Source: an uncultured Prevotella sp. (GTDB taxonomy: Bacteria; Bacteroidota; Bacteroidia; Bacteroidales; Bacteroidaceae). Taken from it: a DNA stretch of 10,693 nt. The DNA lies in assembly GCA_947095945.1 (NCBI GenBank), contig CAMUQM010000053.1, positions 1 through 10,693 of the forward strand, given 5' to 3'. Numbering within the stretch: position 1 is the stretch's first letter; each line of letters opens with the position of its first letter. The notes under the pieces were generated by a model. The model made no database searches and was not told the origin of the DNA. It saw only the letters and a program-made list of their open reading frames with translations. A program made the position numbers and the translations under genes. Positions 1 through 5,878 of this stretch are shown in pieces.

Positions 1-377
1 TTACGCTTGCTGCTTGGCTGATTGAGGTCTACTTCCAACTCGTTATAATGGTTACGAATGGTAGCAGTTTCACCCCAAACAGGTTTCCAAGTCTCATCGA
101 AAGTCGTTGTCTTGGTACCTGTTTTCTCAAAACCATCCATAAGGCTGGTTTCTTCCATACCTTTGCTGGCATGCTTGTTCTTAGCTAATTCCAAACCTAA
201 GCGTGAAGGTTTGACAACTGCCTTACCTTTATAAGTCATCTCATAAGTAGGCACTCCGTTTTCTGTCAATGAGAAGGTCACTGCGACATTGCCGTTCGGA
301 GACTTTACTGTCTGCGCATTCGCAATGCTTGCCCAACCCATCAGTAGCCCAATAAGGGCAATATTGGTTTTCTTCAT
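1..377 (-). CDS. GH97 family alpha-glucosidase (SusB-like), 5' part only
   Basis: This is the first 125 codons of a gene that runs off the left edge. The protein begins MKKTNIALIGLLMGWASIAN, a signal peptide probably cut after ANA at about residue 21, so the enzyme is periplasmic or outer-membrane associated. The mature start resembles the N-terminal beta-sandwich of glycoside hydrolase family 97: a SPNGN segment, GVPTYEMTYKGK, KPSRLGLEL, SLMDGF, then FDETWKPVWGE and IRNHYNELEV. These blocks are characteristic of SusB-type GH97 enzymes, which release glucose from starch oligosaccharides. The catalytic barrel lies outside the window, so the retaining or inverting subgroup and the substrate cannot be read; some GH97 members are alpha-galactosidases. 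The gene is divergent from a membrane HTH regulator, which fits a starch-utilisation locus. The start at 377 is the only ATG giving an intact signal peptide. Confidence 0.9.
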   Translation of the reverse strand, partial: MKKTNIALIGLLMGWASIANAQTVKSPNGNVAVTFSLTENGVPTYEMTYKGKAVVKPSRLGLELAKNKHASKGMEETSLMDGFEKTGTKTTTFDETWKPVWGETATIRNHYNELEVDLNQPSSKR

Positions 378-448
378 TGTTTTGTTAAAGTATAAAATGG
401 TTATTAATTTCTATTTAAAGATTGTAAGAGTAATTATTTGATTTTATG

Positions 449-456
449 CAAAGATA
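449..456 (-). promoter_or_regulatory. Bacteroidetes -7 box for the GH97 gene
   Basis: CAAAGATA on the + strand reads TATCTTTG on the minus strand, an exact TAnnTTTG box. It lies about 72 bases upstream of the GH97 start, implying a leader of roughly 65 nt. No clear TTTG -33 element is present at the usual spacing, which is compatible with a promoter that needs an activator. The rest of the 253-base divergent gap is A+T-rich and holds no gene. Confidence 0.6.
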
Positions 457-602
457 GTAAAAAAGAGTAGAAGTGATAGTCAATAGTAGTGCTCAAGTAG
501 ATAATCTTATCTTATTATTAACCATAAATAACTTATTAACAGCTATTTAATTAATAATAATATTTTCTTTAAGTAGATATCCTCTATTTCCAATGAAAGT
601 AT

Positions 603-610
603 TATCTTTG
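603..610 (+). promoter_or_regulatory. Bacteroidetes -7 box for the DUF6377/SusR-like regulator
   Basis: TATCTTTG matches TAnnTTTG exactly and ends 20 bases before the ATG at 631. The expected transcription start is near 617, giving a very short leader. No good -33 TTTG is seen at the usual spacing. Confidence 0.6.
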
Positions 611-630
611 TACTCAATAGTGATTTAACG

Positions 631-2301
631 ATGAAAAGACTATTCTTATATACACTCTTCTTGCTGCTGGCAACGACATTGTTCGCTGGCAACAAGATGC
701 AACAGTTACGACAAAAGTTGGACAATCTTTTGGAGCAACGTGATGTACTTATCAATAATAAAAACAAAGATATCAACCGACTAAAGCAGCATCTCACAAC
801 CAATGAGAATGCTCTTAAACGTCTGCAGACCTACGAACAACTGATTGAAGAATACTATGTTTTCCAGTTTGACTCGGCTATGACGTATTTGAACAAAGGA
901 ATCAAGCTAGCACAAGAGACACAGAATACCTATTATTACAATAGCAATATAATACGAAAGGCTGAACTATTGTCTATTGGTGGCTTATATAGTGAGGCTG
1001 TTCACGAGATAGAACAAGTGGATACAACGGCACTTGATAGGGCGCAACGCTTTGAATATTACTTTTCTCTCTTCCGCATTCACACCTATTGGGCAGACTT
1101 CTGCAATGATAAAGCCTATACTCCTATACATCGTTTAAAAGCAAAGGATTATCTAAAGAGAGCCATGTCTTTTTGCGATGAAACCGATAAAAATTACGAG
1201 TATTATCGTGGGGAATACTGTGTTTTTGTCCTGAATAATCCTCAAGTGGCACGTTCTCATTACATCAAAGCCATAAAGCAAATGCCTCAAACCTCCCGTT
1301 TCTATGCTATGTCGTGCTTTGCCCTCTCTGGTAATTATGGTAACGAGGGGAATACTGACAAACAAGAAGAATTTCTCTTATTGTCGAGTATTGCAGATGT
1401 TGAGAACTGTACAATGGAGAATTTCGCACTACAAAACCTTGCCATGTATATTTTTGAACACAATAAAGACGACCTTGATTGCGCACAACAGTACATACAG
1501 AAAGCGCTCGAGGATGCCCATTTCTATAATAATAGACTCCGCATTATCGAGATTTCAAACAAGCTGCCAGTAATCGTTAGTAGCTATCAGAAGACACTTA
1601 ACCAGCGTAATAAAGTGCAGATGACAGCAATTATAGTTATCTCGCTACTTCTACTCTTCCTACTTTTCGCTGTATTTTATATCGTAAAACAGACCAAACG
1701 CCTTAGTCTTCAACAGCAAGAGTTACAAAAGAATAACAATCAACTGTCAGAACTGAATACTCAACAACAGGAATTGAATACACGGCTACATGACCTCAAC
1801 TCGTTGCTTGTTGAAACCAACCGCAAGCGCGAAAGATTGGCAAAGCTGTATATAGACCTTTGTGCAAAGTATATTGCTCGACTCAAGAAACAACAAACTT
1901 TGGTAAAGAGAAAGATAAAAGCCAATCAAACAACAGAACTGCTTGGTCAGCTTTCATCTGAACGGTTGTCAGAGGAGGATGCTGCAACTTTTCTCTCTCG
2001 TTTTGACAAAGCGTTTCTTGACCTCTATCCTGATTTTGCTAAAGAGTTAAATTGCCTACTCTTACCTGAAGGGCAAATTCAGAATAATAGCACCGATGAA
2101 CTTACTACCGAACAACGTATTATGGCACTCATCCGACTCGGTGTGAAAGAAAGTTCCGAAATTGCCGACCTACTTTTCTATTCCCCACAGACAATCTATA
2201 ACTATCGTTCTGTGCTAAAGGGAAAGGCTATAAATAAAGAAAACTTCGAGGAAGAAGTAATGAAACTCTGCCGAGTGATTGGGCTGTCCAATTCTAATTA
2301 G
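631..2301 (+). CDS. membrane-bound HTH regulator, DUF6377 / SusR-like
   Basis: This 556-residue protein is probably an inner-membrane one-component regulator. Residues 1-20 are a signal peptide or first membrane anchor. Residues 21-325 are all-helical and TPR-like, and would be the periplasmic sensing part. A single strong membrane helix spans about 331-352 (AIIVISLLLLFLLFAVFYIV). A Gln/Asn/Leu-rich coiled coil follows at about 355-430, and the C-terminus carries an HTH-like block at about 490-535 (TTEQRIMALIRLGVKESSEI, then SPQTIYNYRSVLKGKA). This layout is that of DUF6377 proteins and of SusR, the membrane activator of the Bacteroides starch genes. Being divergent from a GH97 gene supports control of alpha-glucan use, but the ligand is not readable. 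The start at 631 gives the signal peptide and sits just after a -7 box. No strong terminator follows; only a 6-bp A/T hairpin is seen at 2317-2332. Confidence 0.82.
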   Translation: MKRLFLYTLFLLLATTLFAGNKMQQLRQKLDNLLEQRDVLINNKNKDINRLKQHLTTNENALKRLQTYEQLIEEYYVFQFDSAMTYLNKGIKLAQETQNTYYYNSNIIRKAELLSIGGLYSEAVHEIEQVDTTALDRAQRFEYYFSLFRIHTYWADFCNDKAYTPIHRLKAKDYLKRAMSFCDETDKNYEYYRGEYCVFVLNNPQVARSHYIKAIKQMPQTSRFYAMSCFALSGNYGNEGNTDKQEEFLLLSSIADVENCTMENFALQNLAMYIFEHNKDDLDCAQQYIQKALEDAHFYNNRLRIIEISNKLPVIVSSYQKTLNQRNKVQMTAIIVISLLLLFLLFAVFYIVKQTKRLSLQQQELQKNNNQLSELNTQQQELNTRLHDLNSLLVETNRKRERLAKLYIDLCAKYIARLKKQQTLVKRKIKANQTTELLGQLSSERLSEEDAATFLSRFDKAFLDLYPDFAKELNCLLLPEGQIQNNSTDELTTEQRIMALIRLGVKESSEIADLLFYSPQTIYNYRSVLKGKAINKENFEEEVMKLCRVIGLSNSN

Positions 2302-2348
2302 CTTAAAAGAAGAGTTAACAAAGCTGTTTGTTGTGTCAAAAATATTTA

Positions 2349-2522
2349 GTAACTATTCAGCGATAAGGTGTATAAACTATTATTGATTATCAATAAGTTA
2401 CATAAATAGATACATACAAATTCTAATAAAGAATGTCATTTCGAGCCTTTTTGCCACAATGTTACGTTTATAAGTTCTTGATATTCAGCGTTCATTGTCG
2501 CTGAATATCGCTGAATAGTTAC
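2349..2522. repeat. 174-bp segment bounded by a perfect 17-bp inverted repeat
   Basis: GTAACTATTCAGCGATA at 2349-2365 is exactly inverted at 2506-2522. The core 9-mer TATTCAGCG occurs forward at 2354-2362 and 2482-2490, and inverted at 2499-2507 and 2509-2517. The last two lie in tandem with a 10-bp period. The 2481-2490 and 2499-2508 copies also form a perfect 10-bp stem with an 8-nt loop. There is no T-tract after it, so it is not a typical terminator. No gene lies in the 369-base gap 2302-2670. The segment could be an invertible element, a miniature mobile element (no target duplication seen), or a cluster of operator sites. There is no recombinase gene nearby. Confidence 0.75.
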
Positions 2523-2601
2523 AACATTTATGAATATGGTTAAAAACCTTAAACATTCAATATCATAAAATAAAATTATCTCTTAATAAAAATAAGAGTA
2601 T

Positions 2602-2609
2602 TAATTTTG
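2602..2609 (+). promoter_or_regulatory. Bacteroidetes -7 box for the DUF3332 gene
   Basis: TAATTTTG fits TAnnTTTG and lies 61 bases before the ATG at 2671, implying a leader of about 55 nt. A clear -33 TTTG is not seen. The box is 80 bases downstream of the inverted-repeat segment, so that segment is placed to act on it as an upstream regulatory region. Confidence 0.55.
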
Positions 2610-2670
2610 CACTCATAACTACATCACTTAGTGGTAAAAGAATATTCACCAAATAAACTAAATTAAAAGT

Positions 2671-3225
2671 ATGACAACAAAAGGAATCAAGTCTATGGTT
2701 GCCCTCTTGATTGGCGCAACACTTATGAGCTCATGTGTAGGTTCATTTGCTTTGTTCAACAAACTCGCACAGTGGAACAAGCGTGCAACTAAGTCTAAGT
2801 TTATCAATGAGATTATCTTCCTCGTTATCTCTCCAGCTTATGCATTCTGTAGTGCTGCCGATGCACTCGTTCTCAACAGTATTGAGTTCTGGACAGGTAA
2901 GAACCCTGTAGCTAATCGTGTTGGTAAAACTCGTAACATCAAGGGTGATGATGGTTTGATTTATGCTGTAAAGTATTTAGAGAATGGTTACCAGATTACA
3001 AAGCCAGACGGTAGCGTATTCTACTTCACTTACAACAAGCAGGAGAACACATGGTATATGAATGCTGAAGGCAAAGAGCAGAAGATTATTCACTTCAATG
3101 GTGATGGTTCTGTAAAGGCTTTCCTCAGCAACGGTTTGACTGCAGACGTTACACTTGATGCAGCTGGTGTATATGAGGTACGTCAGATGCAGGCTGGTAC
3201 AAGCTACTTCATGGCAAGAAGATAG
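2671..3225 (+). CDS. DUF3332 family lipoprotein
   Basis: This 184-residue protein has a signal peptide whose lipobox LMSSC places the lipid-modified cysteine at residue 22. A second hydrophobic stretch at about 47-70 (IIFLVISPAYAFCSAADALV) is followed by NSIEFWTGKNP. The C-terminal half is a small beta-rich domain (KPDGSVFYFTYNKQENTWYM, then DGSVKAFLSNG). The order lipobox, hydrophobic segment, EFWTGKNP and beta domain is that of the DUF3332 family, whose function is unknown. The gene stands alone, with its own promoter and a strong terminator 27 bases past the stop. The start at 2671 is the only one that gives the signal peptide. The second hydrophobic segment could be a true membrane helix or a buried helix. 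Confidence 0.85.
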   Translation: MTTKGIKSMVALLIGATLMSSCVGSFALFNKLAQWNKRATKSKFINEIIFLVISPAYAFCSAADALVLNSIEFWTGKNPVANRVGKTRNIKGDDGLIYAVKYLENGYQITKPDGSVFYFTYNKQENTWYMNAEGKEQKIIHFNGDGSVKAFLSNGLTADVTLDAAGVYEVRQMQAGTSYFMARR

Positions 3226-3252
3226 AATTTTATTCTTGCTACATTGCAATAT

Positions 3253-3290
3253 CAAAATAGGGGCACAGACGTGTCCCTATTTTGTGTTTC
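3253..3290 (+). terminator. terminator of the DUF3332 gene
   Basis: A 14-bp stem is formed by 3253-3266 and 3271-3284 (CAAAATAGGGGCAC with GTGTCCCTATTTTG). It has one G-U pair and an AGAC loop, and is followed by a T-rich stretch. The A-rich 5' arm and T-rich 3' arm could also stop transcription from the other strand. Confidence 0.85.
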
Positions 3291-3436
3291 TATGAGAAGC
3301 CTCTGAAAGCACACACTATGCGTTTTGTACAACCTGATGAACATCTCTCGTATATGTAAGTCATTAGCATTTTTAGCAGAGAATAACGACAAAAAAGCCT
3401 CAACCCTCCCATCGCCTACAGTCGTGCTAACGTCCC

Positions 3437-3510
3437 GCACCAATGGTACTGATGCTGAACACGCATCGTGTTGGGTATTAACACCAATGGTGTTGAAAGC
3501 TAAACACGTT
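3437..3510. repeat. array of hairpin-headed units of about 22 bp
   Basis: Short palindromes recur every 21-23 bases. ACC-AAT-GGT is at 3439-3447, within a unit starting at 3437. AACACG-CAT-CGTGTT is at 3458-3472, AACACC-AAT-GGTGTT at 3480-3494, and a partial AACACGTT at 3503-3510. The 10-mer CACCAATGGT occurs at 3438-3447 and 3482-3491. The period is not a multiple of three, which argues against a coding repeat. An 87-codon open frame (3325-3588) crosses the array, but it lacks a signal peptide, recognisable domain and promoter, and is not called as a gene. The flanks (3291-3436 and 3511-3612) show nothing further. Confidence 0.5.
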
Positions 3511-3612
3511 CCAATCTATTCTTATAATAAACACTACATGACGTTATCAAAGAGCCGTACAAGCAAAGAGAAGTTATTCCTTATTTGATAAAGACGATTC
3601 AGCCTTACCCTG

Positions 3613-3658
3613 CATAAAAAGGGCTTACACAAGGTTTTAAACCCTTGGCAAGCCCTTT
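3613..3658 (-). terminator. terminator of the NlpE-like gene
   Basis: On the minus strand AAAGGGCTT (3650-3658) pairs with AAGCCCTTT (3618-3626). An inner CAAGG/CCTTG stem is also present, and the hairpin is followed by a run of Ts (the As at 3616-3620). It lies about 30 bases past the stop codon of the leftward gene. Confidence 0.8.
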
Positions 3659-3686
3659 ATTTTAGTATTTTGTTTACAGATTCTTC

Positions 3687-4154
3687 TTACTTCAACTTCA
3701 AGTCGTAGTTCATATCCTTTGTATTAACTGCTGGCTCCTCGAAGTCAGAGTTAACAAGACGGAGTGTAGAATCATTTACTACGAGGAAGTTGGTCTTATT
3801 GTCCTTACCCAACTCGAACTGATAGTAAGTATTCTTCTTACCCTTAACGTCCTTCTCTACAACCTGATAGTTACCTGTATAGTTGTAAACAGTATCAACC
3901 TCAGAATCAGACTTCATGTAAGACTCAGAAACGCTGAAACCATTTGTTGAATCCTTTGACAAAGCAACACGATACTTGATACCAGCAACGTCAGCTGCAG
4001 GTGTCAAACCTTCGTAAACAGCAGAATCACCAGCAGCAACTGAATCCTGTACTGTAGAATCTGTACCCTCGTTGTTTGCAGTAGTCTTGCCATTGTTACA
4101 AGCTACCATAGCTGCACAAGCAGCTACCATAAACATAATCTTTTTCATAATCAT
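3687..4154 (-). CDS. lipoprotein with NlpE N-terminal-like domain, lacking the CXXC
   Basis: This 155-residue protein has a short signal peptide with lipobox AMVAC (Cys19) and then a Thr/Ser/Asp-rich linker at about 20-46. The segment YEGLTPAADVAGIKYRVALS at 47-66 aligns by eye with the opening of the NlpE N-terminal barrel (G-x-LPCADCEGI in E. coli). The rest follows the barrel pattern: a SVSESY strand, a GNYQV strand, and YYQFELG then LRLVN near the end. The two cysteines of the NlpE CXXC are replaced by Ala and Val, so the copper-binding or disulfide role of the E. coli protein probably does not carry over. The likely location is the inner face of the outer membrane. The start could be Met1 (4154) or Met3 (4148, MKKIMF); the second looks like a cleaner signal peptide. 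Own promoter and terminator suggest a single-gene unit. Confidence 0.78.
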   Translation of the reverse strand: MIMKKIMFMVAACAAMVACNNGKTTANNEGTDSTVQDSVAAGDSAVYEGLTPAADVAGIKYRVALSKDSTNGFSVSESYMKSDSEVDTVYNYTGNYQVVEKDVKGKKNTYYQFELGKDNKTNFLVVNDSTLRLVNSDFEEPAVNTKDMNYDLKLK

Positions 4155-4194
4155 TTTAGTTTTATATGTAAACTCTAACTTAACTCTCGTGGTG

Positions 4195-4225
4195 CAAAGA
4201 TATTGTATTTAAATTTAAAAACAAC
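4195..4225 (-). promoter_or_regulatory. promoter of the NlpE-like gene
   Basis: The minus strand carries TATCTTTG at 4195-4202, an exact -7 box. A GTTG at 4222-4225, 19 bases upstream, resembles the -33 TTTG. The box is 41 bases from the start at 4154. It lies in the 108-base gap after the preceding DUF4625 gene, where only a weak 5-bp A/T hairpin (4218-4233) is seen. Confidence 0.65.
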
Positions 4226-4262
4226 AATGTTTTAACCTTTATTTATCTTTATCGTGCAAGTT

Positions 4263-4742
4263 TTATTTTATTTTTATTGCCATAGCACGCAATTGTTGAT
4301 TACCTGCTTGATCAGTAACACGAATCATGAAATGGTAATCTCCGGGTTCAACGGTGGTTGGAATATGGATTTCCTGACTGGCATCGTATGCTTTACTGCC
4401 GCGAGGAATAGAGAAGTCCTGATTATAGTAGAAAGCATTCTTCGCATTTCTATCCGTCTTGTCAGGGTCACAGGACTTTCCTTGTGTCCCATGCGTGTGA
4501 TGGTCGAAGTTGTTATGTATTTCAATATTGTAGTTACCTAATTCTTTGTTGTCAGTGAAACGATAGCGAAAGGCTATGTCTTCGCCACGGTTATACACTT
4601 GACACTCTATGGGGTTGGCTGTGATACCCTGATCAGTGATGGTGGGTAATTCCATATCTTTTACTACATCGTCATTACTTGAGCAAGCAACTATACCGAT
4701 GAGTGCTACTGTAGCAGTTAGACTGAAAAATAACTTTTTCAT
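4263..4742 (-). CDS. DUF4625 lipoprotein with His-rich motif
   Basis: This 159-residue lipoprotein has a signal peptide ending in lipobox IVAC (Cys20) followed by SSNDD, an acidic +2 region seen in Bacteroidetes surface lipoproteins. The mature part is a single beta-sandwich-like domain of the DUF4625 type: ELPTITDQGITANP (31-44), FRYRFTDNKELGNYNIEIH (58-76), HNNFDHHTHG (76-85), CDPDKTD (91-97), and the closing EPGDYHFMIRVTDQAGN (132-148). The cluster of four histidines and one aspartate within ten residues looks like a metal site. That is inference; the family has no assigned function known to me. It lies downstream of a second, two-repeat DUF4625 lipoprotein gene on the same strand. No -7 box was found directly upstream, so it may be read from further upstream. 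Confidence 0.82.
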   Translation of the reverse strand: MKKLFFSLTATVALIGIVACSSNDDVVKDMELPTITDQGITANPIECQVYNRGEDIAFRYRFTDNKELGNYNIEIHNNFDHHTHGTQGKSCDPDKTDRNAKNAFYYNQDFSIPRGSKAYDASQEIHIPTTVEPGDYHFMIRVTDQAGNQQLRAMAIKIK

Positions 4743-4944
4743 AATGCGTATTTTGTTTATTAATCCGTAAGGGTTAATTTTATTTTAGTGTTTTCTTATT
4801 TCATTTTTGAGAGTTTACCTAAACTTATAAGAAGATTATTCTTTCTTATCCATTAATGTAATTGTAATGAATGAACAAGCAGGAATATATCCTCTTATAA
4901 GTAAGCTATTATCATGTATCAACAGCTGATTGCTTTGGATTTAC
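4743..4944. other. gap between the two DUF4625 genes with a 10-bp inverted repeat
   Basis: This 202-base A+T-rich gap has no gene and no exact -7 box on the coding strand. ACTTATAAGA at 4823-4832 and TCTTATAAGT at 4893-4902 are inverted copies 60 bases apart, each containing the palindrome CTTATAAG. The second copy overlaps a 12-mer, TATCCTCTTATA (4888-4899), that recurs at 8220-8231 upstream of the TonB receptor gene. A role as an operator is possible but unproven. Confidence 0.3.
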
Positions 4945-5682
4945 TTATTTAACAACAAAACCCTCAATCTCCTCTGTTGTCTCAAGTCCCTTAGAGTCCT
5001 TTACTGAGAAATGGATATGATAGGTACCCGGTTTACAGTTCGCAGGGATAGTAACCTCCTTACTGAAGGTAATTTTACCACTCTTACCCTTGTAGTCTTT
5101 TATCTCTACTTCATGCTCCTTATCACCGTGGAACTCCACCTCGATTTCGTCAATAGGAGATGTTGTTACGATGTTTGCTGTGAAAGTAACTTTACCATTC
5201 GCTGTTCCAGTCATAGTATTCACTTTCAAATCAGTAATCTTTGGTGCGTTAGGATTTGCTACCACCTTCTTCAAAGTAACCTTGCTGTTAATAGACTTTA
5301 CGCTTCCCTCTGCATTGGTAACCGTAATGGTACAGGTGTAATCGCCCTCAGCAAGTGTTGAAGGGAGGTCAAGATGCTCGTGGAAGGTGGTGTTGAGGAC
5401 ACCAATATACTTACCACTGTTGTAAGCCTTATCTACCTTATTGTTTGCATCTTTGATAAGTGAAACAGTAATAGCTTTAATCTTAGAGCTTGACTTAATC
5501 TTACACTCTAAATGGATGTCGTGACCAATCTTGCCAAGTTTACTGTTGTCGTGACCAATCTCTACATCATCAAAAACGATGTTACCATTAGTTGGAGAAT
5601 CATTGTCATCACTACATGAGGTAAGTGACATTGTGAACACGCTCAGAAGCGCCATAGCGCCTAATAAAAGTTTCTTTTTCAT
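4945..5682 (-). CDS. lipoprotein with two DUF4625-like repeats
   Basis: This 245-residue lipoprotein has lipobox LTSC (Cys23) and an SDDND surface-export-like start. Two related beta-sandwich domains follow: about 34-137 (FDDVEIGHD, then LAEGDYTCTITVTNAEGSV) and about 147-244 (APKITDLKVNTMTG, then CKPGTYHIHFSVKDSKGLE). Each has the same ending, xxGxYxxxxxVxxxxG, which is shared with the 4263-4742 protein, so the two neighbours are paralogues. Histidines cluster at H44, H54, H57, H101, H103, H185, H190, H222 and H224. The four-residue IGHD occurs twice ten residues apart, from a 15-base DNA repeat. The gene lies 196 bases after the TonB receptor gene on the same strand, which suggests a surface partner of that receptor that captures a metal or metal complex. 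No -7 box was found close upstream. Confidence 0.82.
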   Translation of the reverse strand: MKKKLLLGAMALLSVFTMSLTSCSDDNDSPTNGNIVFDDVEIGHDNSKLGKIGHDIHLECKIKSSSKIKAITVSLIKDANNKVDKAYNSGKYIGVLNTTFHEHLDLPSTLAEGDYTCTITVTNAEGSVKSINSKVTLKKVVANPNAPKITDLKVNTMTGTANGKVTFTANIVTTSPIDEIEVEFHGDKEHEVEIKDYKGKSGKITFSKEVTIPANCKPGTYHIHFSVKDSKGLETTEEIEGFVVK

Positions 5683-5759
5683 TGTGTAAATTGTTTTAAG
5701 TAAGGCTTTAGCCTTGGTTTTCTATCTTTGTTATTAATCTCTGTTTTTTGTTTTAGAAA

Positions 5760-5809
5760 GGATGGCATGGAGACTGTGTGTTGTTGATTCCAGCCCGCCA
5801 TGCACATCC
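5760..5809 (-). terminator. stem-loop between TonB receptor and DUF4625 genes
   Basis: GGATG-g-CATGG (5760-5770) pairs with CCATG-ca-CATCC (5798-5809), a 10-bp stem with a small internal mismatch and a loop of about 27 nt. On the minus strand it is followed by TTTCT only, so it would be a weak or partial terminator of the receptor gene, or an RNA-processing or stability element that sets different levels for the two genes. Confidence 0.4.
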
Positions 5810-5878
5810 AATCGACGTCTCAGATTAGTATATTTGATCAAGCGTATATATCTATTTCGTTATTGAAATACTTAACTG

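Noticed and set aside
515..540. Direct repeat TTATTAAC at 515-522 and 533-540 in the divergent regulator/GH97 gap
   Set aside because: It could be a regulator site, but 8-mers of A and T recur easily in this A+T-rich gap, so I cannot separate it from chance.
2337..2344. Reverse-strand -7-like box (CAAAAATA) just outside the 17-bp repeat
   Set aside because: It would read leftward into the 3' end of the regulator gene with no gene to serve, and is likely a chance match in A+T-rich DNA.
3325..3588. 87-codon open frame on the + strand
   Set aside because: It crosses an array of short palindromic units whose period is not a multiple of three, lacks a promoter and any domain, and lies between two terminators.
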